The position numbers were made by a program, and so were the translations under genes. Source: Corynebacterium flavescens (GTDB taxonomy: Bacteria; Actinomycetota; Actinomycetes; Mycobacteriales; Mycobacteriaceae). Taken from it: a stretch of DNA of 64,000 nt. Below, piece after piece: positions 34,713-42,136 of the stretch. The stretch's first letter is position 1. Each line of letters opens with the position of its first letter. The stretch lies in contig NZ_VXKK01000013.1 in assembly GCF_008693105.1 (NCBI RefSeq), positions 62,001 to 126,000 on the forward strand. Reading direction: 5' to 3'. The notes beneath the pieces were generated by a model. It was not told where the DNA came from. It was given only the letters and a program-made list of their open reading frames with translations, and ran no database searches.

Positions 34713-35531
34713 TTGACCATTCCCGCCCCTCGACTTTCTCCGCCAACGTCCCCTAAAAATTCCTCACAGAATTCCTCGCAGAACCCCTCGCAGGGTGCTC
34801 CACAGGGGCAAGAAGATCAGAGCAAGCGCACAGAGACCGTCTCCCTGCTCATCGTGGTGTGGCTCGTTGCCTTGGTAGCGGAGTTTGTGCATCAGTGCCT
34901 GAGCGTCATTGCCTCCCTGCTCAACCGCGATCAGCTGCTGGCGCAAGCCCGCGAGCAGGCGGCGGACACGCTGGCTGGAACGGGCCAGGATCTTTCGGAT
35001 TCCCTCATCCAGTCCGCCGCCTATGGCTCGATTATTCTCTCGGCGCTGTTTTCCTTTGCCATCATCGCGGTGTTGGCCTGGATGCTGTGGTCTTTTAATA
35101 AGCCCACCAAGCGGGCGGGGACGGCGCGGCGGTTGTGGTTCTTCTTCTCGCTGTACTTCGGCATCCGCATCGTCTTCGTATTCCTGCTCACCCCCGCGGG
35201 CAGCAAAGTGCCGGACTGGCTCTTCGTGCTCGATGGCTCGGTGCAGATCATCGTGGGCGTTGCTGCCGTGATGGGCCTGTTCTTCTCCAGCAGGGAGGAA
35301 ACGCTCGACTACACAGGCGAGCTCGAGCAGATGCGGGAGATGGAAAAGGAGCTGCAGAAGGCCCGGCGGGAGAGGGAAGAAGAAGAACGTCAGAAGTCTC
35401 GTGAAGAGAAGCTCGGGGAGCTGCGCCAGGGGAGCAAGCGGGGCAAAGACGGTAAAGATTCTAATGATGGCCAAGAAGACAAGGACTCTTCCGGCTTTCG
35501 CTGGCCCCCGCGCTCAAAGGGAGGCAAGTAG
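34713..35531 (+). CDS. membrane protein with coiled-coil tail, heme cluster
   Basis: A 272-residue protein starting at TTG 34713, with AAGGAAAA upstream and 8 bases after the hemB stop. A Ser/Gln/Asn-rich N-terminus with SQNSSQNPSQ repeats precedes hydrophobic segments at about residues 45-65, 105-125, 145-165 and 175-195. The last 70 residues are highly charged and should form a coiled coil in the cytoplasm. Position matches Rv0513, a conserved membrane protein of unknown function. Its place inside the heme cluster suggests co-expression, not necessarily a heme role. The next gene starts 2 bases after its stop. Confidence 0.75.
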   Translation: MTIPAPRLSPPTSPKNSSQNSSQNPSQGAPQGQEDQSKRTETVSLLIVVWLVALVAEFVHQCLSVIASLLNRDQLLAQAREQAADTLAGTGQDLSDSLIQSAAYGSIILSALFSFAIIAVLAWMLWSFNKPTKRAGTARRLWFFFSLYFGIRIVFVFLLTPAGSKVPDWLFVLDGSVQIIVGVAAVMGLFFSSREETLDYTGELEQMREMEKELQKARREREEEERQKSREEKLGELRQGSKRGKDGKDSNDGQEDKDSSGFRWPPRSKGGK

Positions 35532-35533
35532 AA

Positions 35534-36070
35534 GTGACCAGCATGTTCCCGCAACCCGGTCGGCCCGATGACGGCAAGCCGGATGCGGATCGCTCCGGAC
35601 CTAAGGACTATAACCGTCCCTCTCGCCCTGTAGATAACACCGACCCCAGCGTGGCGCCTCCGGCGCTGGCGTGGGCTTATTGGGTTCTCGTTGGTGCGGC
35701 GATTGTCATGCTCACCAGCGCCATGGTCGGCATCTTCGGTGCGGGCGACAGCCAAGGCCACGCTCCTTCAGAGGCCGTGTCCGAGTATCTGCGCAGCAAC
35801 CGCCGCTTCGTGTCTGTAGTCAATGCCATAGCTGCGCTCGTCATGGCTATAGCTGCCACGCAGCTCAAGAGTGGTTCTAAGTGGCCGCGCCGAATCATCA
35901 CGGTGGCTATCGCGCTGACGCTTTTCACCAACATCGCGGCCCTAGCGCTGGGCGTTGGGGGCTTGGCCCTGCTGTTCATCCCCATGCTGCTCATGGTGGC
36001 GTTGGTGTTGTTGTACCGCCCGGCGGTCAACCGCTTTATCAAGAGTCATAATTACCGCAGCTTCACATAG
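35534..36070 (+). CDS. conserved membrane protein (Rv0514-like)
   Basis: A 178-residue protein with a hydrophilic, Pro/Asp-rich N-terminus of about 45 residues and four hydrophobic segments (WAYWVLVGAAIVMLTSAM, VVNAIAALVMAIAAT, IITVAIALTLFTNIAALAL, LLFIPMLLMVALVLLY). GTG 35534 lies 2 bases after the previous stop, and the GGGAGG before it serves as ribosome site. Position matches Rv0514. The function is unknown. Its stop codon lies inside the DtxR-like box that precedes hemE. Confidence 0.75.
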   Translation: MTSMFPQPGRPDDGKPDADRSGPKDYNRPSRPVDNTDPSVAPPALAWAYWVLVGAAIVMLTSAMVGIFGAGDSQGHAPSEAVSEYLRSNRRFVSVVNAIAALVMAIAATQLKSGSKWPRRIITVAIALTLFTNIAALALGVGGLALLFIPMLLMVALVLLYRPAVNRFIKSHNYRSFT

Positions 36071-36085
36071 GTTAGGCTAATTAGC
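36067..36085. promoter_or_regulatory. DtxR-type iron operator upstream of hemE
   Basis: ATAGGTTAGGCTAATTAGC matches 13 consecutive positions of the 19-base DtxR consensus (TTAGGTTAGGCTAACCTAA) and also contains the perfect palindrome GGCTAATTAGCC (36074-36085). It lies 19 bases before the hemE -10 box (CATAAT, 36105-36110), where it would cover the -35 region. Binding by DtxR with iron would then affect hemE transcription. Confidence 0.65.
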
Positions 36086-36117
36086 CCCTCTACAACTTTT
36101 GATTCATAATGTAGGGC

Positions 36118-37164
36118 ATGCCACAACGTAGCCTTCATGCCTCCCCGCTCATCGACGCGGCACTGGGACACAGTCCCACCCGCCCGCCCGTATGGTTCAT
36201 GCGCCAGGCGGGGCGTTCCCTGCCGGAGTACCGCCGCGTGCGCGAGGGCATCGACATGCTGGACTCGTGCTTCATGCCGGAGCTCCTCGCCGAGATCACC
36301 CTCCAGCCGGTCCGTCGCCATGATGTTGATGCGGCTATTCTCTTCAGCGATATCGTCGTCCCGCTCAAGGCGGCAGGCGTTGGTGTCGATATCGTGCCTG
36401 GCCGTGGCCCCGTCATGGATAAACCAATCCGCAGTGCAGAGGACGTCGCCAAGCTGCCCATTCTGGACACAGACGTGCCAGAGGTCGCCGCGGGTATTGG
36501 AATCGTTCTCGATGAATTGCGCGATGACCAGGCGCTCATCGGTTTCGTCGGGGCGCCATTTACTCTGGCTTCCTACCTCATTGAGGGCGGGCCCTCCAAG
36601 AACCACGAGAAGACCAAGGCGCTCATGCACGCCGACCCTAAGACTTGGCACGCGTTGATGCGCCGGCTAGTGCCGACCATCAAGGCCTACCTTAAGGTGC
36701 AGGTGGACGCCGGCATTGATGCCATGCAGCTCTTTGATTCCTGGGCGGGCTACCTCAATGAGGCGGACTACCGCGAGTTCGTGCTGCCCTATTCCACCGA
36801 GATCCTTGACTCCGTGGCCGGTGTTATCCCGCGCATCCACTTTGGCGTGGGAACCGGCGAACTGCTCGGGGCGATGTCTGAGGCCGGGCCCGAGGTCGTC
36901 GGCGTGGACTACCGGGTGGCTATGGATGCCGCCGCCAAGCGCGTGGGCGCGCGGATTCTGCAGGGAAACCTGGATCCGGCTTTGCTCTTTGCCGGGGATG
37001 ATGCCGTGCGCCAAGCCGTGCGCGTTATCAAGTCCCAGGTGGATGCCGCGCGTGCGGCGGGCGATATCGACGGGCACATCTGGAACCTCGGGCACGGGGT
37101 GCTTCCCACGACGGACGCGGAGGCCATCACCCGCGCCGTAGCGATCATTCACGAGGAGGGCTAA
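36118..37164 (+). CDS. hemE: uroporphyrinogen decarboxylase
   Basis: HemE removes four carboxyl groups from uroporphyrinogen III to give coproporphyrinogen III. The 348-residue product has WFMRQAGRSLPEYR at the N-terminus, the catalytic Asp in FSDIVVPLKAAG, GFVGAPFTLASYLIEGG, and the C-terminal HIWNLGHGVLP. CATAAT ends 7 bases before the ATG, so the transcript is probably leaderless; the DtxR-like box lies just upstream. hemY starts at the base after the stop. Confidence 0.96.
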   Translation: MPQRSLHASPLIDAALGHSPTRPPVWFMRQAGRSLPEYRRVREGIDMLDSCFMPELLAEITLQPVRRHDVDAAILFSDIVVPLKAAGVGVDIVPGRGPVMDKPIRSAEDVAKLPILDTDVPEVAAGIGIVLDELRDDQALIGFVGAPFTLASYLIEGGPSKNHEKTKALMHADPKTWHALMRRLVPTIKAYLKVQVDAGIDAMQLFDSWAGYLNEADYREFVLPYSTEILDSVAGVIPRIHFGVGTGELLGAMSEAGPEVVGVDYRVAMDAAAKRVGARILQGNLDPALLFAGDDAVRQAVRVIKSQVDAARAAGDIDGHIWNLGHGVLPTTDAEAITRAVAIIHEEG

Positions 37165-38553
37165 ATGCGAATTGCCATTGTGGGTGCAGGTTTAGCGGGG
37201 CTAAGCGCTGCTTATGAACTGCGCGAGCACGACGTCGATGTTTATGAAGGCTCGGGGAGGATCGGCGGCAAGCTCTACAGTGTCGCTTTTAACGACGGCC
37301 CCACGGACATGGGTGCTGAGGCCTTCTTGGCGCGCAATGCCGAGGCAGTGGAGTTCTTCACGGAGTTGGGCTTGGGGGATTCCCTCGTCGCACCTTCGGG
37401 GCTTCGGCCCCTGCTCTATGTGGACGATAAGCTGCAGGCTCTTCCCACCGGCGGAATGATGGGGATTCCCTCCTCCGCAGAGAAGATCGCCGCATTGGTC
37501 TCCGCGGAGAGCGCGCGGCACATCGCCAACGAGGAGCCCTTTGAATGGACTCCTGGCGGGGATGTCTCCGTGGGCGCGCTGGTGCGCCAGCAGTACGGCG
37601 CCGATGTGGTCGAGCACGTGGTCTCCGCTTTGTTGGGCGGGGTCTACTCCTGCACGGCGGATGATTTGGGCCTGCGGGCCACCATTCCGGGCTTGGCACG
37701 GGTGCTCGATGAGCAGGCCGCGCAGGGGTCGGTCACTTTGTCCGGCGCGGTCAAGGTCCTCGAGCAATCGCGCGTATCTACCCCGGGCAAGGGCGCGCCC
37801 TTCCGGGCCTTCCGCGGTGGCTACGCCGAGGTCTATGAGGCCTTGGCGGAGAAGTCCGGTGCGGATATTCACCTGGATTCCTTCATCTCTGGGATTAGTC
37901 ACCGTCCGGGGGAGGGCTATGTCCTCAAGGGTGCGCCGGCGGATGCCCCGCTTTACGAAGGCGTGGTGCTAGCTACCCCAGCCCCCACCACCGCCCGGCT
38001 TATGGCGGGCATTGCCCCGCAGGCCACTGAAGCCCTGCGCGAGGTCAAGCTCGCGAGCTCGGCCGTGGTGGGCTTCAAGTTTGACTCGGATGTGGATCCG
38101 GAGGGCAATGAGCTGCCGCAGAACACCGGAATCCTCGTCGCCACCGATCAAGAAGACGTCCATGCCAAGGCTTTTACCCTCTCCTCGCGGAAGTGGCCGC
38201 ACTTGGCGGAGCGCGGTGGCGCACTCGTGCGTGCCTCATTCGGGCGCTTCGGTGATGACGCCCTCGTGCGCGCCGATGAGGAAACGCTGGTGGACTACGC
38301 CTTGGACGATCTCGCGCACATCACCGGCTTCGATGGCCGCGCCGCGGGCGTCTCTGAGATCTTTACCCAGCGCTGGTTCGGCGGCCTGCCGCGATACGAC
38401 GAGCACCACCTGGAGACCGTGTCCTCGGTTCTGGGCGCGCTGGCGGATGTGCCTAGCATTGCCGTTGCTGGCTCCTGGGTCAACGGCGTCGGAGTTCCTG
38501 CGGTTATCGCGCAGGCCAGGGAGGCCGCGCGTAGGCTTATCGGCGCAAAATAA
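37165..38553 (+). CDS. hemY: coproporphyrinogen III oxidase / protoporphyrinogen oxidase HemY (CgoX)
   Basis: A 462-residue FAD enzyme with the dinucleotide motif IVGAGLAGLSAAYELRE at the N-terminus, GRIGGKLYS, and the C-terminal flavin motif VAGSWVNGVGVPAVI. In Actinobacteria and Firmicutes this enzyme oxidises coproporphyrinogen III to coproporphyrin III (coproporphyrin-dependent pathway), and is then called CgoX. The later steps (CpfC, ChdC) are not in this window. It follows hemE directly (TAA then ATG), so expression should be coupled. Confidence 0.93.
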   Translation: MRIAIVGAGLAGLSAAYELREHDVDVYEGSGRIGGKLYSVAFNDGPTDMGAEAFLARNAEAVEFFTELGLGDSLVAPSGLRPLLYVDDKLQALPTGGMMGIPSSAEKIAALVSAESARHIANEEPFEWTPGGDVSVGALVRQQYGADVVEHVVSALLGGVYSCTADDLGLRATIPGLARVLDEQAAQGSVTLSGAVKVLEQSRVSTPGKGAPFRAFRGGYAEVYEALAEKSGADIHLDSFISGISHRPGEGYVLKGAPADAPLYEGVVLATPAPTTARLMAGIAPQATEALREVKLASSAVVGFKFDSDVDPEGNELPQNTGILVATDQEDVHAKAFTLSSRKWPHLAERGGALVRASFGRFGDDALVRADEETLVDYALDDLAHITGFDGRAAGVSEIFTQRWFGGLPRYDEHHLETVSSVLGALADVPSIAVAGSWVNGVGVPAVIAQAREAARRLIGAK

Positions 38554-38602
38554 AGCGAGCCGCCGCGCAGGCGGGCGCAGGGCAACACCCAAGGAGATAC
38601 AC

Positions 38603-39044
38603 GTGCCACACGAAAACGAGGCTTCTACCTTCAGCGCACCGGAATCGGGGGCGCTGAACTCGGCGGCGCGTGACCTCTCCCAGGCTTACCGCACGCGCCA
38701 TCCTGGTCGATCCCCGGCCGCTAGATCTGGGGGCGGGGCTCGATTGCTCCGCGCCCAGTGCACAAAGTCTGCTTCGTGCCCAACCTGGTCCGCTCACGGA
38801 GATTGAGGCCACGCTATCGCGCGATGGGCAGGAATACTCCGTTGGTCGTGGTGCCGATGTCCTAGGACACCCGCTCTTGCCCTTGGTGTGGCTGGCGCAC
38901 ACTTTGCACGAGCACGGCTCCAGCCTGCGGGCGGGGCAGACGGTGCTCACGGGCAGCTTCTGTGCGGCGGTTCCGCTGCGCGCGGGATCGCACATCCGCG
39001 CAGATTATGGCGCCTATGGTGCACTCGACATCGAGTGCGTCTAG
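38603..39044 (+). pseudogene. decayed 2-keto-4-pentenoate hydratase/FAH-family gene
   Basis: AAGGAG stands 6 bases before GTG 38603, which opens a peptide with LNSAARDLSQAYRTR, like the N-terminus of MhpD/HpcG hydratases. Near 38690 the coding signal moves to another frame, where codons to 39044 encode a typical C-terminal half: SRDGQEYSVGRGADVLGHP, LVWLAHTLHEHG, and LRAGQTVLTGSFCAAVPL. The total is about 145 codons against about 260 for the family, so the middle part, which holds the metal-binding acidic residues, has been lost, with a frameshift at the junction. The intact ribosome site suggests recent decay. Confidence 0.65.
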
Positions 39045-40165
39045 AACAAGAACGCGAAGGCAAGTACGCCGATCGTGCTGGCCAGTAGTAGGCCCGTAGC
39101 AGCCTGGGCCTGCCACCGCGCGTAGTTGAAAGCTATGCCGGTGCCGAAGCGCTTGTCCACCAAGACTGCCGGGTCATTCGGGTTGTAATAAAACATGCCC
39201 CACTTGTAGTACTTGTCATTATCGGGGCTTTCTGCGTCTTGCTCATGCAGCCCGGCCTTGCGCAGTTGAGCATCCATGGCGGTTTGTGCGCGGAGCTGGT
39301 TGATAAGAAGTAGGAGAACTCCCACGAGCGCGCCGCCAGCGGTAATCGCCAGCCCGAGCCACATATAGTCCTGGTAGGCGGGCAGTACGCTGCAAATCTG
39401 GGTCACGGCCAGCCCTGCGCTGATGATGAGGAAGAGGTAGCCTATCCCGGTCGTGCTTGCCGCCAGCAAGGCCTGGGCGCGCAACTGTCCAGCTATCGAG
39501 CGATCGGTGCGTTGGTGCACGGTGGAGGACTTAAATGTCCAGCCAATGAAGAATAGGAGCGCCACGAGTCCGAGTCCTATGAAGCTGGGAAAGAAGGCCG
39601 CGCCGATGGATTTATCGGCCCACGCGTCGGGCTGCATGCGGGGACCCCAGTGGGTGGCGATGACATCTGGGACCTCGGCCCAGCGTGTAGCCACGGTGAT
39701 GACTCCGGCGGCAATGAGAGCTAGAGAGCCGATGATGGCGAGCCACGGAATAGTGGGCACCGGTACGTCGACGCCTTGGATAGCAGCTTGGGAGCTGATT
39801 CTTCCCGATACCGCGGTCTCGATGCCTTCAAACCAGCCCTCACGCTGCTTGGCGGTGATGAGATCCCTGCGGCAAATCGCATAGGCATAGAACGCAAAGG
39901 CAATGAGCAGGAGCGGGCTTGCCGCAGCCACCAGGGGCACACCGGCGGCGATAAGGGCTAGGAGCGCGCTGAGTATTCCGCCGTAGAGCACCCACCTGCG
40001 GTACCTGCGCAGGGCATCGCGCACGGGCGGGCTTTGACTAAAGCGGGTGGGAACCCGCACGCCGAGAGGTGCGGCGGGTGAGGTCATCGTGGGCGCATAG
40101 ATGAAAGCGATGGTGATGACGAGGGTGCTGAACAGCATGGTCAGCGGGAAGATGAGGGTGTCCAT
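39041..40165 (-). CDS. DUF1648/DUF5808 membrane protein
   Basis: A 374-residue integral membrane protein. I chose ATG 40165 (MDTLIFPL), 6 bases after AGGAG; a longer frame upstream overlaps the GntR gene. Membrane segments cover residues 1-25, 60-100, 150-170, 205-225, 250-275 and 285-305, with a DUF1648-type segment around WAEVPDVIATHWG. The C-terminus holds the DUF5808 motif KWGMFYYNPNDPAVLVDKRFG. Relatives pair with YtrA-type regulators, and some are linked to immunity against membrane-active peptides. It overlaps the hydratase pseudogene by 4 bases. Confidence 0.8.
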   Translation of the reverse strand: MDTLIFPLTMLFSTLVITIAFIYAPTMTSPAAPLGVRVPTRFSQSPPVRDALRRYRRWVLYGGILSALLALIAAGVPLVAAASPLLLIAFAFYAYAICRRDLITAKQREGWFEGIETAVSGRISSQAAIQGVDVPVPTIPWLAIIGSLALIAAGVITVATRWAEVPDVIATHWGPRMQPDAWADKSIGAAFFPSFIGLGLVALLFFIGWTFKSSTVHQRTDRSIAGQLRAQALLAASTTGIGYLFLIISAGLAVTQICSVLPAYQDYMWLGLAITAGGALVGVLLLLINQLRAQTAMDAQLRKAGLHEQDAESPDNDKYYKWGMFYYNPNDPAVLVDKRFGTGIAFNYARWQAQAATGLLLASTIGVLAFAFLF

Positions 40166-40187
40166 GATTTCTCCTATAACTTGGAAA

Positions 40188-40562
40188 TTAAAGATCGAAC
40201 TGAGTAAATGCCGAGTCGAGCTCGGCGTGGATGGCTTCCTTTTCAAAGCCCTGCGCGCGGGCGAGTGCGGCAAGCCGGCCCAGCTCCTCGCGCAGATGAG
40301 TCTCTTGTTCGGGGCTCGGTGGGGAGGGGGACGCTACGACGCTGCCCGCGCGTTGCGAGGTCTCGATGATGCCTTCGGCGGCCAGGAGGTCATAGGCCTT
40401 CTTGACGGTGGCGGGGTTGATTCCGAACTCTGCTGCCACGCGGCGTACAGAGTCCAGCCGGGTCCCGGGGGTGATGTCGCCTTTGGCTATGGCTTCGAGG
40501 ATGCGGTCGTGGATTTGCTGGAATAGGGGAGTCTCAGACTCCGGGTGGAGGGTGATGAGCAT
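40188..40562 (-). CDS. GntR-family (YtrA subgroup) transcriptional regulator
   Basis: A 124-residue repressor with an N-terminal winged helix (PLFQQIHDRILEAIAKGD, LDSVRRVAAEFGINPATVKK) and a short C-terminal helical region for dimerisation; YtrA-group members lack a large ligand domain, as here. ATG 40562 has AAGGAGG 6 bases upstream. The gene is 22 bases before the DUF1648 membrane gene in the same direction, the usual repressor-plus-transporter layout. An operator-like inverted repeat lies upstream at 40589-40609, so autoregulation is likely. Confidence 0.88.
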   Translation of the reverse strand: MLITLHPESETPLFQQIHDRILEAIAKGDITPGTRLDSVRRVAAEFGINPATVKKAYDLLAAEGIIETSQRAGSVVASPSPPSPEQETHLREELGRLAALARAQGFEKEAIHAELDSAFTQFDL

Positions 40563-40588
40563 GAGTGCCTCCTTTCTGTACTGCCTAT

Positions 40589-40609
40589 AGTAACACAATC
40601 TGTATTACT
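40589..40609. promoter_or_regulatory. probable YtrA-type operator
   Basis: AGTAACACA (40589-40597) and TGTATTACT (40601-40609) are complementary at 8 of 9 positions around ATC. The site overlaps the region where the GntR promoter must lie and is likely to be bound by the GntR protein. AGTGATACAC follows 4 bases later as a possible third half-site. Confidence 0.6.
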
Positions 40610-40646
40610 AAAAGTGATACACAAGCCGTCCATATGCGGTGGTGAA

Positions 40647-40703
40647 GCGCGTTCACTGTAAATAGTGGCTCTTTTCCCAGGGGCCACTATTTACCGTGAA
40701 GGA
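40647..40703. repeat. dispersed hairpin repeat, copy B
   Basis: The arms GTTCACTGTAAATAGTGGC (40651-40669) and GCCACTATTTACCGTGAA (40683-40700) pair almost perfectly around TCTTTTCCCAGGG. It shares start, centre and end with copy A at 3935-3993, 36.7 kb away. It lies between the divergent GntR promoter region and a convergent terminator and codes for nothing. Confidence 0.7.
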
Positions 40704-40744
40704 GCAGCCTGGGCCGTGCAACCTCGCGGAGAAGGCATGAAAAA

Positions 40745-40783
40745 GCGCCCGCGGACCTCGACAAGCGTGAGGAGCGCGGGCGC
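40745..40783 (-). terminator. terminator of the dehydrogenase gene
   Basis: GCGCCCGCG (40745-40753) pairs with CGCGGGCGC (40775-40783). On the minus strand the stem is followed by TTTTT, so it terminates transcription of the leftward gene that ends at 40808. Confidence 0.85.
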
Positions 40784-40807
40784 AGTGATAGTGGCTAGCA
40801 GCTAGGA

Positions 40808-41647
40808 CTATCCCTTATTACGGAAGACGAAGATGGAGGAAAAGTCTTGGTTCCCGTGGCCCATGTGCTGCTGCTCCTCGAAGCGGGAGATGGCTGCGGC
40901 GACGGCGGGCAGAGGCTTTGCGGAGGTCTCCTCCATCAGGCGTGCATCCTTGCACAGAGCGTCCACGGTGAAATCGCCCGGATCGGTATTGCGATCCCCG
41001 GTGATGAAGGGGCCCTTCATGTTCTTCATGAAGGCCAGGCCAGTGATGTCGAGCATCTGAAGGATGACCTCGGCGTCGAGGCCTTGGGACTCACCGAGAT
41101 CGAGGGCCTCAAGCAGCCCCTCGGCGGTGACGGCCAGAGCCAGGTTGGCCAGCAGCTTGCCGGTGGCGGCCGTCGCTGCCGATTTGACCCCGATGAGCTT
41201 GTGCTCATCAGCCCAAGCCTCCGCGAGGCTCATGGCCAGCTCGCGGCGCTCGTCATCCGGGGTTCCCACGTAGACGCCGAGCTGACCCGCGCGCGCCGGG
41301 CCCAGGGAGCCGATGACGGGGGCGTGGACATAGGAGTCGACGGCGGCGGCGAACTCGCGGGCGACGTCGGGGGAGACGGTGGTGGTGTCGATCCAGGTGA
41401 TCCCTGCGGGGATGAGGTGCGGCTCGATGACCACCTCGCGGATGTCATCTGGGCCAAAGAGCGAGGTGATGACGACCTCGGCATCGGCGACCGCCTCTGC
41501 GGGGGTGGCGGCGAGGCGGGCTCCCTCCTCGACGAGGGGCTGCGCGCGCTCGGGGTGCCTATTCCACACGGTCAGCTCGTGGTTGGCCAGCAAGTGACGG
41601 GCAAGCTCGCTGCCCATGCGTCCGGTTCCTAAAAATGCAATCTTCAT
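40808..41647 (-). CDS. NAD(P)-dependent beta-hydroxyacid dehydrogenase family protein
   Basis: A 279-residue member of the 3-hydroxyisobutyrate dehydrogenase/6-phosphogluconate dehydrogenase-like family. The Rossmann motif FLGTGRMGSELARHL opens the protein; NRHPERAQ after the second strand suggests NADP preference. The substrate-site motif reads SLGPARAGQLGVYVG, and the catalytic lysine lies in AATGKLLANLAL. The substrate cannot be predicted; succinic semialdehyde/glyoxylate reductases and imine reductases share the fold. It has its own terminator and stands divergent from the riboswitch-controlled transporter, with about 45 bases between its start and the riboswitch. Confidence 0.8.
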   Translation of the reverse strand: MKIAFLGTGRMGSELARHLLANHELTVWNRHPERAQPLVEEGARLAATPAEAVADAEVVITSLFGPDDIREVVIEPHLIPAGITWIDTTTVSPDVAREFAAAVDSYVHAPVIGSLGPARAGQLGVYVGTPDDERRELAMSLAEAWADEHKLIGVKSAATAATGKLLANLALAVTAEGLLEALDLGESQGLDAEVILQMLDITGLAFMKNMKGPFITGDRNTDPGDFTVDALCKDARLMEETSAKPLPAVAAAISRFEEQQHMGHGNQDFSSIFVFRNKG

Positions 41648-41694
41648 GATTGATAGTGTGCCATTATTGGGGACAGGCCCGCAGGAAAGCGAGC

Positions 41695-41744
41695 CCCGGA
41701 CGACGGAGCCGTACCCGGTAGTGCGACAAGACGGCCAGCAAGGA
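41695..41744 (+). promoter_or_regulatory. guanidine-III riboswitch (ykkC-III type) in front of sugE
   Basis: The leader reads CCCGGACGACGGAGCCGTAC, then CCGGTAGTGCGACAAGACGG and CC, very close to the ykkC-III consensus (CCGGACGA, GCCGTACCCGGT, GACAAGACGGC). Pairing: CCGG 41696-41699 with CCGG 41715-41718, and GCCGT 41708-41712 with ACGGC 41731-41735, an H-type pseudoknot. The ribosome site AAGGA (41740-41744) follows the second stem by 4 bases, so ligand binding should control translation of the transporter. Confidence 0.85.
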
Positions 41745-41748
41745 CATC

Positions 41749-42066
41749 ATGTTTGCCTGGTTAATTCTCATATCTTCGGCCGTTTTTGAGGCCGTATGGG
41801 CTACCGCCCTTGGCCGTTCCGAAGGCTTTAGCCGCCTGTGGCCCACCGTCATCTTCGTCGTCGCCTGTGTGATTTCGATGGGCGGACTCGCCGTGGCTAT
41901 GAAGTCCATTCCCGTGGGAACCGCCTATGCGGTGTGGGCCGGATTCGGTGCGGTATGCACTGTTAGCTACTCCATCGCTACTGGTCAAGAGGCCGCCAGT
42001 GTGCTCAAAGTACTCTTCCTGGTACTGATCATCAGCGGCATCGTGGGCCTTAAACTCGTGGGCTAG
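41749..42066 (+). CDS. sugE: SMR-family guanidinium exporter, SugE/Gdx type
   Basis: A 105-residue four-helix small multidrug resistance protein. The essential Glu14 lies in the first helix (AVFEAVWATAL), and the conserved AVWAGFGAVCTV segment is in the third helix, both as in SugE. The dimer exchanges protons for guanidinium. The guanidine-III riboswitch immediately upstream argues strongly for a guanidinium export (Gdx) role over a broad drug efflux role. AAGGA precedes the ATG. The protein is encoded alone, followed by hemL. Confidence 0.92.
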   Translation: MFAWLILISSAVFEAVWATALGRSEGFSRLWPTVIFVVACVISMGGLAVAMKSIPVGTAYAVWAGFGAVCTVSYSIATGQEAASVLKVLFLVLIISGIVGLKLVG

Positions 42067-42123
42067 GTGAAAGGCTGCGCCACACTCCCCGGGTATCCAA
42101 CTTTTGTATAAGGCATTTACCGT

Positions 42124-42129
42124 TACAAT
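42124..42129 (+). promoter_or_regulatory. -10 box of hemL (leaderless type)
   Basis: TACAAT ends 7 bases before the hemL ATG at 42137, so the mRNA should start at the start codon. There is no ribosome site. Confidence 0.55.
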
Positions 42130-42136
42130 GTGGGCT

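Noticed and set aside
40740..40790. The GC-rich inverted repeat as part of the dispersed hairpin element
   Set aside because: It has a T run on the minus strand and follows the dehydrogenase stop, so it is a plain terminator and has no counterpart at copy A.
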